Positions 1-13,100 of a stretch of DNA of 64,000 nucleotides are shown piece by piece (within the stretch, counting starts at the first letter, position 1; the number at the start of each line of letters is the position of its first letter). Made by a program: the position numbers and the translations under genes. The notes beneath the pieces are model-generated. The model was not told the origin of the DNA. It searched no databases and saw only the letters and a program-made list of their open reading frames with translations. The stretch is from Pithys albifrons albifrons (lineage: Eukaryota > Chordata > Aves > Passeriformes > Thamnophilidae). Location of the stretch: positions 14,188,520 through 14,252,519 of the forward strand of contig NC_092460.1 of the NCBI RefSeq assembly GCF_047495875.1, read 5' to 3'.

Positions 1-217
1 TAACAAAGACACTGCTCATTCAACAATTACAAGAAGTCTGGAGGATCATATTATGATATAACTAAAATTTATAGACCTGTGTATGAGAGTGGATTACAAA
101 CACAGGAACAGTGTGAGAGTCCAGCTGCAGGACCAGCACTCCTGTAGCCCAGGCAGGGACTGGAGAGCCCAGTGGCCTCTGGGCAGGAGGTCTGGGCCAC
201 CCAAGGCTGGTCAGCAT

Positions 218-549
218 CATTGAACTCGCTGAAGGGAAGTTCCAGCCAGGTGGGGATTGGTCTCTTCTCCCAGGCACTCAGCAATAGGACAAGGGGGCAC
301 GGGCTCAAGCTCTGCCAGGGGAAATTGAAGTTGGAGAGCAGAAAAAAATTCTTTGCAGAGAGAGTGCTCAGGCATTGGAATGGGCTGCCCAGAGAGGGGG
401 TGGATTCCCCATCCCTGGAGGTTTTTCAACTGAGATTGGCCGTGGCACTGAGTGCCATGATCTGGTAAAGGGACTGGAGTTGGACCAAGGGTTGGACTTG
501 ATGATCTCGGAGGACTTTTCCAACCCAATCCATTCTATGATTCTATGAT
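218..549 (+). repeat. CR1 LINE, 3' fragment (copy 1)
   Basis: About 330 bp of CR1 3' sequence in the forward direction, inside a PBRM1 intron. It carries the usual CR1 phrases (caggcactcagcaatagg, ggattccccatccctgg) and ends in attctatgattctatga. It belongs to the same young-looking family as copies near 8.2, 10.8, 13.6, 23.7, 31.3, 47.0 and 55.0 kb. Confidence 0.9.
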
Positions 550-1182
550 TAAAGGCTATCAATGCACTCAGGACCCTCAGTATCCATCATATCAGCTTAT
601 CTTGGGCCACCCAAGAAAGATATTGCTCACTTCTCTTCACCCAGGTTTTCACTCTGACAGCTGTGCTCAGGCAGCTGAGGAACCTTTCACTGCTCACAGG
701 TTTATAAATGAACTGCTTATTTCAGTCCAGATCAGCCACACCATGAATGAAAATAATTATTCTCCACAGCTGTACTGTGACCCAGACAAAAGGAATGTAA
801 TTGCAACCATCTTGCTGCAGTTCACATTGCTGAGGACTATTTAAAACAGTAAGAGGTAATGAAGCAATCAGGAACAAGGGAAGAGAACAATGGGGGGTTT
901 GCAGGAACTTTCATCTCTGCTGCACGTGTGGCCTTCAGAATTATTGATGTGGCACCTTCCAGGCCCATCACAAATGAACCTCCACAGAAAATAAACCCAA
1001 CAGCAGCCACATCTGGGAGATGATCACAAGACTGATGCAGACTGAGTTGAAACAGGCAGCAATCAGATGTAGAGGAAAGATGGTGCATATAAGGCATTAG
1101 GTAAAGACAACCTGACCACAAGTGAGGATTCTGGAAAGAAAATAGTTTCACACCAGATATAGTTTGCATTCTGTTTTCTTAC
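550..1182. other. PBRM1 intron, no further feature seen
   Basis: The sequence downstream (in transcript sense) of the last PBRM1 exon in the window. I looked for the next bromodomain-3 exon and did not find it, so it lies beyond base 1. Confidence 0.6.
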
Positions 1183-4100
1183 CTGATCTGCTGCAATGAA
1201 ATGGGTGTTTTAATTTGCTGATAATAATCAGGATATTTTTTCTTGGAGGGCAAGTGGAAAAAGGGTTCAGAGATGAGCTGGCCCTGATTATTTCGGCAAC
1301 TCCTGACTGTGTCATAAAGCTGGTAAAGAGGATTGGAGGTGTCCATGAAGGAAGTAATGCTCTCAGCCTCGGATTCTCCCTCCTCATAACGAGCAGCAGC
1401 TGCACAGAGAGAAGGGAAGAATGGGAAACTCAGCACGACAGCCCAGAGTGGGGTTTTTGATGGATAAAGGTTTAATCCATAAGAAAAGGCAGTCCCTCAA
1501 TAGAGGCTGTTCAGCCACTCTCTGGAAGTCAGATTATACCTCAGAAAAGGGCACAACAAATACATCTAATAAGCCTCAAGCTGGCAAAAAAGGCACTTTA
1601 TTTAGTTATTGCAATCTTTAGACCATATTGATCACAGCTTAATACATAATTGTGAAGTTTAGCAGAAAAAACTGACACTAAAGCCTGAAGGGGCACCTCT
1701 AATATATGTAGCACATGAAGAAGAAATGAAGATTTTAGAATTATTCTACAATTAGCATAAAATTAATTTGCAAATTTTATAGCAAACTTTTCTAGTTATC
1801 TTGCTTCAGGATTAGGATGAATGAAAGAAAGTACATGTTAAAAGCTACAGAATTACAATTTTAAAAAAATAACACCCAGCAATCACACTGAACCCAGCTA
1901 ATAAACACTCCTCACACCTCCCAGAAGCAGCTGCTCTGAAGCAATAACAGAACTCTGGGCTAACCAGGAATAAAAATGCTTTTGCTTGCAGCAAGATATT
2001 AATTATGAAAGATTTTACAGCATATCCATCCACTGCAAAACAGTGGGGAGTAAGCTGAGTTACTAGCTGTGAAATAAATGCCCCAAAAATTTATATTGAA
2101 AAGATGCAACATTTAACATCCATGCAGAAACAATGACAACAAAAAAAGAAAAATCAAGCCAACAATATATGTACAAAAACAAATGCAGCACTGTCAAATT
2201 CCTTTACAGACTTCTCCAGTATCTCTCCTGTTCCATATTAGAAGAAACAAAAGCAAGCAACAGTTTCCTAAAGCATGAGTAGGTACTTGGAAACACACAC
2301 AAAACCCAACACATTTGAAATCAATACACTTGAATGTATGAGGAGCTCCACAGATTTGCTTATTCTGAACATTTTAACTACAGAAAGCAGAGAAACTACA
2401 TTTCAGTTCCCACCAGCCAAAGCTGCATCCTCATCACTTTCAGATCCATATTGCAATGCCATGGTTATTGCTGATAAACGATCCCCTTGGGCTGATCTTT
2501 TGTTACTATAAAAGAGAAAAAGTAAAGGAAGAAATTTTTTTATAAATGAAAAAACATGAAAATTAAAAAATAAAAATGAAAAGGTTATTGTGTTTACCAT
2601 TAACAGCCACACAGAGTGTGTAAGCAAACAGTGAAGCTCCATGACCAGGAATACAGCCATGATATCAAAGAATGGAGTCTTTAACAAGAGGAACTGTTAC
2701 TGACCCTCCTGTCTCTATTTTAAGAGCTGGTCCCTCAAACACAGTCAGAAAATTGAGCTCCAGCTGGATATCTTCTGTCCTAGTTTGTACACTTAAGTAT
2801 TTGCCTAATTGTGGGAGAAGGGGGATAACAACTTCTTTGATCCTGTTTTATAGGGATTTGTCTACAGGAAGGAATTCAGCACTCTGAGCTGCATGTGGCA
2901 CCTTCTCTCATCCCCATCCCCTCCTCAGGCACTTTCAGCACACACAGAGCCTGTACATGAAACAGCTTCCTCTGTTTCCCACGTGGAGTAAATCAGTGTC
3001 CGCAGGGGCTCAGTCTCACAGAGACTTTGTCAGCATCTCTCTCTGCCCCTCCTCAGTCCCAGACCTGGGGCACAGCATTTCACACCTACACCACAGACTG
3101 TGCCTGACATTCTCTGCCTTTTCACGTGGTCAGCTCCTCAGGCACCTCTGGGAATGGGCTCAGCCTTGTCCTGTGGGAGCCAAGTGCAGACTGGGCAAAA
3201 GCAGACGGGTTGCTGTTGTGCATGTCCAGGTTCCCCACTTTTCAAAATACACTTTGCTGTCTTTTGATATACACACACAGGTATCATTCCCTCAGTCTGT
3301 GGTATCATTCCCACCCCTCTGTGATAGTTTTTATTGTATTTTGCCATGGTTTTTTTACGGGCTTTGACTGTATTTGTCTGTTTTGTTTCTGTTTTGTCCC
3401 TCCTTTGTCCCTGTTTCCCCTTCCCTTTTCCCCTGGGAGCTCCTGATGGTGTGTACAAATTGTATATGTAGTTGTAAATGTTAGAAAATATATATATTCT
3501 GATTTAATTCAGTTTCTTTCAAGTTTTCAGTTTCCTTTCATTTTTTTTCCCTTGCTTTGAAGAGCAGGGGGAAAAGGGGAAGGCAGTTTGGGCTGGGAGG
3601 CCAAGTCAGACCGAGACATTCTCTAGAATGTCTGCTGAGTTCATTCAGTCCATGGTTTTGGGCTGTCCCTGCAGCCCCAGGGCAGGAGCTGGTGTTGCTG
3701 CTGGCCTGTTGCTGCTGCTGCAGCCAGTTCTGGCTCTGCCATTGCTGCACTTGGCCTCCTTTCATCAAAACTCCTTCTTCATTAACCGGGGTGATTTTTA
3801 TTGTGGTACCACTGATATGGCATGTACATCCACACCTTGATGACAAGCCCATCTCTGCTGCAAATCTTCCCTGATGGCCTGAGGTGCTGCAAGTAATTGC
3901 CTTTACACTCCACTCCAACCCACCTGAGGCAGGGCAGCCTCAGCACCCTGACCCACAGCTGCCTGTGCTGATGCTCCTCCGTGGCCCAGCTCTCAGGGAC
4001 ACATTTCACAGACTATTCTGAGTTGCGAGGGACCCACAAGGATCATCGAGTCCGACCCTCAAGTCAATGGCCCGCAGAGGGGATTGAACCCATGACCTTG

Positions 4101-7100
4101 GCATTATTGCAACCAAGTTTTAACCAACTGAGCTAATCTCATACATAAGCATCAGGGCCTCTGTCTGAGAAGAAACGTCCTGCCAGAACTGAGCACCCAG
4201 GTGGTTTCACCTCTGTGCTGCCAGATGTGACTGCTGAGGCCCCACTGAGGGTTTGACACTGTCCATCAGTCAGTGTGAAGTACTGGATGTTCTTCTCACT
4301 CAGCAACAATTAACACATCAGTGTGTCACCAATATCACTCTCATCCAAAGCACAGCATTGTACCAGGTAGAAGGAAGAAAATTAACTATACCATCTGAAA
4401 CCAGGACAGTTGCTGAAAGTGACACCAACTTGGTAGGAATTCCCAACCCCTCACAGACCCTTGTGTTCAGCCACAACTCCAGAGGACACACACACAGGGA
4501 ATTAGGCAGGAGCAGCACTGCTTCAGGACAGTAACCCAGAGACTGTGGCCTCTGCCAGGCACCAAAACTCTCAGCTGGTAACTGTAAGAACAGACTAGAA
4601 AGCCTCCAGTAACCCAACCCACTCAGGAAGTTTGCCATAAAAGCATCCCAAATGCAAAGCCTTCTTTTTACAGGCTTCATTGTTTCCACTGTCTATTCTT
4701 AATGATTTAGTCCTGACTATTATTTCTTTTTAGTCATGAAATAAATGTTTTCTAGGTCTACAGCACGTTTCCATGGGTTTTTTCCCTGCTTTATTTTGTA
4801 ATGAAGTTTAACACACTGTTTCTCAGAACATTACTAAGGAAATGAGTGCACAGGGAGGATCTCACAACAGGTGCTTTGAAACGTTAAATATAACACCAAA
4901 CTACAGCAAAGTAACTTATTAAATCATACTCAACACTTGACTGAAATATATTTGAATCTCAAAAGTATCTGAGTATTGAAGAGCTCTCTCAACAGCAACA
5001 ACAAAAAACCACCAAACAAAATCCACTGCTTTTCCACATGACAATGACCCAGCTTTTCCTCCAAGTGCACAATTTACTTACCGATAATATTTGTTAGAAG
5101 AATTTCTCTCATCCCCAACACTGCCTTTACCCTGTGAGGAAGGACCTGTCAGCTTGGAAGCAGCCAAATTTGATGCAGTCCTTAAGGCAGAAGAGACAAG
5201 CCAAGGAAAAGGGGAGGAAAAAAAAACAGGCCCACCTTAGACCCATGAAAAGATGCAGCAAGGAAAAAGCTTTTCACAGAATCACTTTGACAGATCAGCC
5301 AAAAAGTTCAGACAGGTAGTTTTGAAGCTGAAAGTTAATTAACACTGAGATCAATTCAGTGCTCCAGCATTAATGTGGATTTTGTTTATAAAGTCAGAGG
5401 AAGGTCCAGCTCAGCATTAATAGCTGTACAAGCAGCTCAGCCCAAAGAGCAGTGGAAGCAGCCAACAAAATGTTCCTTAGCTCCAGATAAAGCTCTTCAT
5501 ACAGGTCCAGTCACGTTTCATTAATACTCAACAAAGTCACTGCCAAGTGGGTTTGACAGGGCACATTGTCAAGCAACTTAATTTTGCCATGTTATTGAGG
5601 GAGGACAGTTAAATGCACCACAAAGAGGAGTTTAGTTTGACAAGGGAGACAATGAGCTCTGCAAGAAAAAACATGGTCTTTGACATACAGAAGTTTGGTT
5701 AGTAGCACTGTGATGAATTTGAGTTTGATCCATCAGTGACAGAGAACAACAGATGTAAATTGAGAAGAAAAATACAGGGATCGAACTTGAAGTGAGTTTA
5801 TGAGGAAATTTTACTAAAATCAGCAACAGGTAAAGGAGAACTCCCCTTTAAGGCAATTAAACATGTAGGAATTTAAATGAAAAATAATGTTTTTGTGAAG
5901 CTGATTCACCAGAAAAACAAAAAAGAATAATGGTTGAATAAAAAGAAGCAACCAGTGAAATACAGAATAGCAGGTTTGATTTCTATGGTCCTTCTCTCAT
6001 CCCCATTTTTTTGCATGCAGCCCAATATCATGGTAGCCTGTTTCAGACAGTGTTTTTTCCCTAAGTTAGAAAAACAAAGAAGGGAGCTGTCAATGGTTCT
6101 GACAGATTCCTTCAGGATTTGCAGGTCTACTGAGAACAGAGTACACAACAGAACATCTGGAATAGGGTGGTTGAGAAGTGGAAATGGGTTGGCAGTGCAA
6201 GAGAGGAATTCAACCAACAAATACCAGTGTGATTTATCTGTCATCCCTTCTTATACAATCAGCTTTATTTTGATGAAAAACAGTTGAACCTTAAAATTAA
6301 ATATGACACCTTGAGCTTCACTGATGACACATACAGTGAGAAAAATAAAATAAAACCACAATTTAAACAGAAAACCTCTCTACCTACATGTCATTCTAGT
6401 TCCTGTAAAGCAAACACATCAGTATGTTCAGTGTCTGTAGAATCAAGGTCTTCTGGCACTACATATACTTTTAAGAAGGAAAATTATTAGAATATATGTC
6501 AGGAATTACTCCCTAATAGTAGTTTTGCTGTTATAGTTTCATATGCTCCAACACTGATTCACTCAATAATGGGAGAGAAGCTGAACCAGAAAATCTATGT
6601 CTCAAAATACCAAACAGTAAAAATCAATCAGGTAACTTCCACTTCTTTCACACATAATCCCAGGAAACACTTTTAATACTGACACCATTTACACAAAATA
6701 AATCAAACTGCCTTTCAGTAAAGTTAGGGAGCATTAGTGTCCCCAGTTGTACCACACAAACCTTTGTAGGAAATAACAGCAGTTGTTTTGCAGCACCAAG
6801 TAACAGTAAACAGCTCAAACACATAGAGAGAGTCCACCTTGCAAGAGTTTCCCACCTCCTGAATGACTTGCAAGATGTTGCTTTAATATTTTTATATGAA
6901 TGACAAGGCTCATACTGGCAAATAATATCTAAACCAACTTTTGAAAGCAAAAAGTTTACACAAGGAGAAATCTAATTGTATTTCAGATAAGGAACATTTA
7001 CAATGGCTGCATCCCTTCTCTGTGCACTATGGATTTTCACAGGAGGAAAATGCTTTTTCCTAAATAAAACCATTCCATTAAGCAAACAGAGCTATCAGCT

Positions 7101-10100
7101 GTGTTATATACCTGCCTGTCCATGACCAAATCTGTGCTTCACTGATTAGAAAATCCAGATGATCAGTGTCCTGTGCCTCTTCTCACAGCCAGAAATCACT
7201 TTTCAAACAGGAGTTTACATAATGTGGACTTCCCTTAAATACCTTTTGCCCAAGGTTCTGTTCCTGTGTTTCTGCTCAACATTCTACCTAATTAACTGTG
7301 AACTCTTATGTTTCAGCTCCTAACAAGACTCAAGAATACTCAGCATTTGTCACAAAACAGAGCACCTTGTTCCTCGCTATTCCTGTTCTGTTATTAACTC
7401 ATAAACATGGGGTGCAAGTTGGCCATAGTTTAAGTGATAAAAGAGACACTATTTTTATAATCAAGCACATCACAAAAACTATTTCACCGCAGAAGTACTT
7501 CAATAAAAGGGCTTCCTGCCAAAAACTATAATTCATAACTTTTACAACAACAATACACCAAGTTTTCAAGCAATTATTTCCCACTATATTCTCCACAGTA
7601 AAATTAAGGGAATGTCTATAGAGGTTTTCATATGAAATTATAGAAAGAACTCTCTTTGCAGTACCTGATTCGGAGACTTGACTTGGCCAACTCACTGTGT
7701 TCAATTTCAGCCTTTTTCATATTAAATATCTTTTTAATCGCATTTGCATCCTGTCAATTGAAAGAATTTTTTTTGTTTAATGCTGAAAGTGAAGAATGTT
7801 ATATCCAGCTATCTAAAAATCTGAAACAAAGATCAAGCAGCTCTTACATTTAGATATAAAGCAATTTTGCATGAGAAATGAAGCACAGAACAAAGTCTGC
7901 CTGAAAACACCCACACTGTAATTTTACAGTGGCCTTAAAGAACTGAACAGAACAGCTGAGTAGCTTCAAGCTGGGTTTTTTGTCATATATTAAAAAAAAT
8001 CAGCAATTTACAAATACACACAAATACCACTATGAACTAAAAAGGCAAAATAATTTCAGTGCCTTTGCAATCAAAAAGTTGCCACAAGTACCAAGGTTTA
8101 CAATGGCTGTTCCCTCTCTTTCTACACCCGTGGACTCCACACTCAGAGTAAGAGTTCAGCAATTAGGAAGAAAAGAGCAATGAGGCTGGAGAAGGGACTG
8201 GAGCACAAGTGCTGTGGGGAGAGGCTGAGGGAGCTGGGGGTGTTTAGCCTGGAGAAGAGGAGGTTCAGAGGTGACCTCAGCACTGTCTAGAACTCCCTGA
8301 AGGGAAGTTCTGGCCAGGTGGGGGTTGGTCTCTTCTCCCAGGCACTCAGCAATAGGACAAGGGGGCATGGGCTCAAGCTCTGCCAGGGGAAATTGAAGTT
8401 GGAGAGCAGAAAAAAATTCTTTGCAGAGAGAGTGCTCAGGCATTGGAATGGGCTGCCCAGAGAGGGGGTGGATTCCCCATCCCTGGAAGTTTTTAGACTC
8501 CTTGGCCGTGGCCCTGAGTGCCATGATCTGGTAAAGGGAGTGGAGTTGGACCAAGGGTTGGACTTGATGATCTCGGAGGTCTTTTCCAACCCAATCCATT
8601 CTGTGATTCTATGAATGACCAGTTCTTAGTGAGGTTACAAGAGTGACTAATGTTGCCAGGAACTGAAACTACAACCCAAACACAAATGCAGCTGGGAAGG
8701 TCCAGGAGCAATTTACTTAACAGTGTTACACATCCACAAGGTCTCCTGCTAAAATGTCCTTAAAAGCACAAAAAGGAATCACCTGCCACTGACATTCTCT
8801 TAGTTCCAGAGTACATGGAAACAGCAAAGTGACAGTTTGAACACAAAACGCTGCTGAAATACAAAGGAAAAAGACAAGAGGTGTAATTTGGTCACAAAAA
8901 TACAGCTAAAAGGGAGAGGACCTTCGGGCAATAGTTTTAAGATCTATGGGCTGCTCTAATACTGCACAATATTCTGGATACTGCTGGAAAAAAAGATAAT
9001 TCATGTATTGCTATAAACTGCTACAAAGCTATTGTTCTATCAGCTCACAGAACAAAGAAGGCATGACTGGTTTTGAAGCACAAACAGTCCCTTCAATGTG
9101 GAAGGAGGTCCCTGCTCAGTCCCTGTCACTTGACCTTGTATTTTCAGCCATTTTGACTTCAACCAGAAGTACAGGGATTCCTCAAAAAAAGTCATGTAAT
9201 TCATATCCCAAGATAAAATTTAATTGGAAAAAATCATGTAACTCCAGGGAAAAAAGTTCTATTAAAAGCAATATATAAAGAAAAAAGCTATTTTTCAAAA
9301 AATGAAAAGAGGCTCTTGAGTGCCTTTTGCTAAAAATTCATTTATGGATCAATGAGCACAGAAAGAAGCAAAGAAAGTCTGGACTCCAGTCAAACTCTGA
9401 ACTGAACCAACCTTGAACACTTGTGACCCAGGCTCATTGTAGGTTTTGGCATTCTTTGCCAGAAGATCTATGTCCTTGGCCATGGCATGAATGCTTTTGT
9501 ATGTTCCATTCTGCACAAGAAACACCAGAACTGGTTAGAGTGGCAACCTTCAGACAGCACGAGAACTAAGTCAACAGTGAAAAGCAACGGGAATTCACTA
9601 GAATAAAGGGAATGTTTATAGACAAATGGTAATATATTTATAAAGAGGACAGATAAGTATCTGGAAAAAGTAATCAAAAAAAGAAAGTAACATGCACACA
9701 TGCTAAATCCTTAAAAAGCTTATGAATGAAAAGAAAAAGATTGAAAAATGCTTAATAGATTATATTATCTTAATTTTGAAGAGTTCTGACAAAATGCTGT
9801 TGTATCTTTATTCTCTAGTTCAATTAGTCTATGTCCTTTCCCCCATTACTACACAAAATGCTGAAATTACAGAACAATATCTCAAATTACTGGAGCAGTA
9901 AGATGAAAAACTCATCAGTACAAAACATCTATTTATAGCAGCAGAACAAAAGCAGGTGATGATAATGCACGACCAAGCCTTGGTACTTCAGTGTTTTACA
10001 CTGGCAGTTCATGCCAAGGAACTGCTTTATACCATTAAACATCAAGGAACCCGAGATATTCCAGCTCAGAGCCAGCACAGCACAGCTTGCAGTGCCTGGG

Positions 10101-13100
10101 CTTCCACACAGCCACTTCTGACCCAGGACAGAGCATTAAACCATCACAGTGTGCAGATTATTTAACAGCAGAGGAAAAACACTTTGCCTTTCCCACCACC
10201 ATTAATTCTGTCTTCTAACAATTTTACAATGCTTACTGTTGAAGAATTAATGACATATTAATATGTTCATACTGTACCTGTATCCTTTGGGCAATAGTTT
10301 TAAGATCTATAGGTTCCTTTATTATTGCATAATAATCTGGATATTGCTGGAAAACAAAGATTATTTATGTATTAATATAACCAGTAACAAAGCTGTTCTA
10401 ACAGGTCACAGAACAAGCTGTCAGATGGACTGCACATCAGAACAGGGTAAACATGGCACTGGGCTTCAATCTGGACAGGCCAGGTCACAAGGCACACACA
10501 AGGAATTGTAATTCATCAATACACTGACGTAAAGGGACAGTTCTGACATGGTGATGGACAGATTATTTGTGCTGCTGGTTAAAACTCTTCCATCACAGAA
10601 GCAGAACAACACTGCTTCAAAACAGAACAATGGGATCACACATATTTAAAAAGAATAAAAACTCTGCATCAAAAAAAGCCCCAGTTACCTGAACTGGCAG
10701 AACTGGGCAAGCCCCAATGGGCAAGAGTAAAGAAGGGAGGAAAGCTCCGCCAGCAGCTCTCCCAGGCACTCAGCAATAGGACAAGGGGGCACAGGCTCAA
10801 GCTCTGCCAGGGAAAATTAAAGTTGGAGAGCAGAAAAAACTTCTTTGCAGAGAGAGTGCTCAGGCATTGGAATGGGCTGCCCAGAGAGGGGGTGGATCCC
10901 CCATCCCTGGAGATTTTTAAACGCAGATTGGACGTGGCACTGAGTGCCATGATCTGGTAAAGGGAGTGGAGCTGGATAAGGGTTGGAATTGATGATCTTG
11001 GAGGTCTTTTCCAACCCAATCGATTCTATGATCGATTCTAAGGACACAGAACCAAAGAACTGCATCCTGAGTGTGGCCATCACCAGCATAACATCAGAGA
11101 TATAAAAGTCCACATTTCCAGCTTAGACCACAACCAATATTGCTGAAATACTCACCACTTTAGATGGGAGTTTCTGAAACAGTTCACTTATGAGACGTCC
11201 TGATGGGTTTGTGGCAACAGCTACAGCTTCAAGAAGCTGTTCAAGAATTTCCTTCAGGTAACCTGGAGATGACTAATGTAAGAAACGAAATCACAAGAAG
11301 TTTTAATAGCAGCCACAGTGGAGTGCTTTAAGTTGCACTGAAATTCAGGAATTTACACTTCAAAGACAGAAAATATCAAGTACAAAAAATGGATGCAACT
11401 TTTGAAGACAACATTGTTTATGTGTTTAAGTAAAGCACATTAAGAAACTTTAATTTCAGGTTTACACTGCAGGGTGTCAGACACACATCACACTGTTAAT
11501 GAAAAGTGCATCCCAACATCACACAAACCAGACAGGCACAAACTTCCCCTCATCCTGTCTGGCTTATAACCCACCCCAGGAGCAGCTGCACTAAGTGAAT
11601 GGGACACTTGCTGGAAAGTCATTCATCAGACTCAAAGCTTTCCTGCAAGAAACCTCAGAAGTGGCACAATATCAAGCACACATCGTATTATTTCAGCTAA
11701 ACCAGAACCAGGCTTTATCCCTGTCAGAAAACCTCACAGCTGCTTTTTGCTATGCGAAGTGAAACACACACAGAGTGTTGTGGAGTCATTGACTAATAAC
11801 CTTGCCTAAAAAATACCCTCTGGGGAATGATTTGACAGTGAAAATATTACTCAGTGCTTTGTCGCCCTCTCAGAGTCAGCTGACACAGCCACGGCCTCCC
11901 CCACCTGCAGTTGTCATGGCCACACTTACTAATTCAGAATTTGCTTGATTGTCATGTCCTTCCTCATCATCCTCCTCCTCCTCGGCATCACCTTTCTGAA
12001 CAAACTCATTTTTTGTGCGCAAATACAGCTCCCAGAGTTTGCAGGCAGCTTTGTACTCAGGAGAATCAGGCTGCAACAACACATCAAACACCCTGGTCAA
12101 AAGTCAGACCGTTCTCATCTGAAGGAAATGTATAAATTATGTGGCAAATGGAAGAGAAAGACTCAACATTCCTGCTGGATGCTTTCTGTTCTTTATAAAC
12201 ATTTCCTTTTGGGGAACAAAATAACCCTTTTTCTATTTCAAAAGGTTACACAAAGTGTGTTGTAAAATGAGAAGGCTTTGATAGGTTTTTTTCTCAGTTT
12301 ACATCTCTATTTTTGCTTTTGATCTCTTTTGGAAAACGACAGGAAGAACCTTCCCACACTATTTTATAGTTTTCCACAGAAAAACTGTAGGATGACTTAT
12401 GATGATACAGTCAATGTATGGAAATACATGCAACTAACTGCAATGTGTGTTGTCCTCTTACCAATAATACAGCCTAAATTGAAGAGCTTTTTGGGCCAAA
12501 CTAAGGAAGAATTTTAACATATCTCTACCACTTTCACAGTGAATTTGAGCTTTACATGTATTTTCTCACCTTATAGTAAGCCTTTGCATTGTTAAAGAGA
12601 AGCTGGAAATCAGCAGTCAGCAAATTCACATCATCATACTCCTCCATCTTCAGCTTTTGTTGGATTTTCATTAAATCAATTGGCTGAGAAACCACTTCAT
12701 AATAATCTGGTTGATTTCTGTTGCAATGACAAAAACAGGCATTATAATCCAAGAATAAAACCAAAACCACAGCACTAAAGCTTGTACATGTCTATGACTA
12801 ACTAAAACAAAGAAAATTCCAATCCATTTTTGTTACAGCTAAAAGATCTACACAGTGGTCTGTTAGTCAGCTTATTTTACATATGTTGTCTAACATCCTC
12901 CATTTCCCATGTTTAAGATAAAATTCAGTCTCTTTCTTATTATCTACTCTATTTTCAAGGGTCACCTCTAGTCACATCTCCAGGATATGCCCTAAGTATT
13001 ACATTCCACCAGTTATGTACAATATTTTATAACCAAAGGCACAGATGTTTTAGGAAGCTGTCAGAAGAAACATTTTAAATTAATTCAGTGAGTTTTTTGC

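Noticed and set aside
2401..2687. Extension of PBRM1 exon 10 as one long open frame to both sides
   Set aside because: Splice acceptor tttatag and donor gtggga bracket only 2414-2505, which matches the family; the extra residues are intron translation.
4066..4136. tRNA-Ile gene on the minus strand
   Set aside because: A and B boxes resemble tRNA-Ile, but the acceptor stem is missing and the sequence runs into a CR1 tail; it is a SINE head.
10278..10346. Treating the 10.3-kb exon and the 8.9-kb copy as two working alternative exons
   Set aside because: The 8.9-kb copy has a stop and no consensus donor, so it cannot replace the exon in frame.
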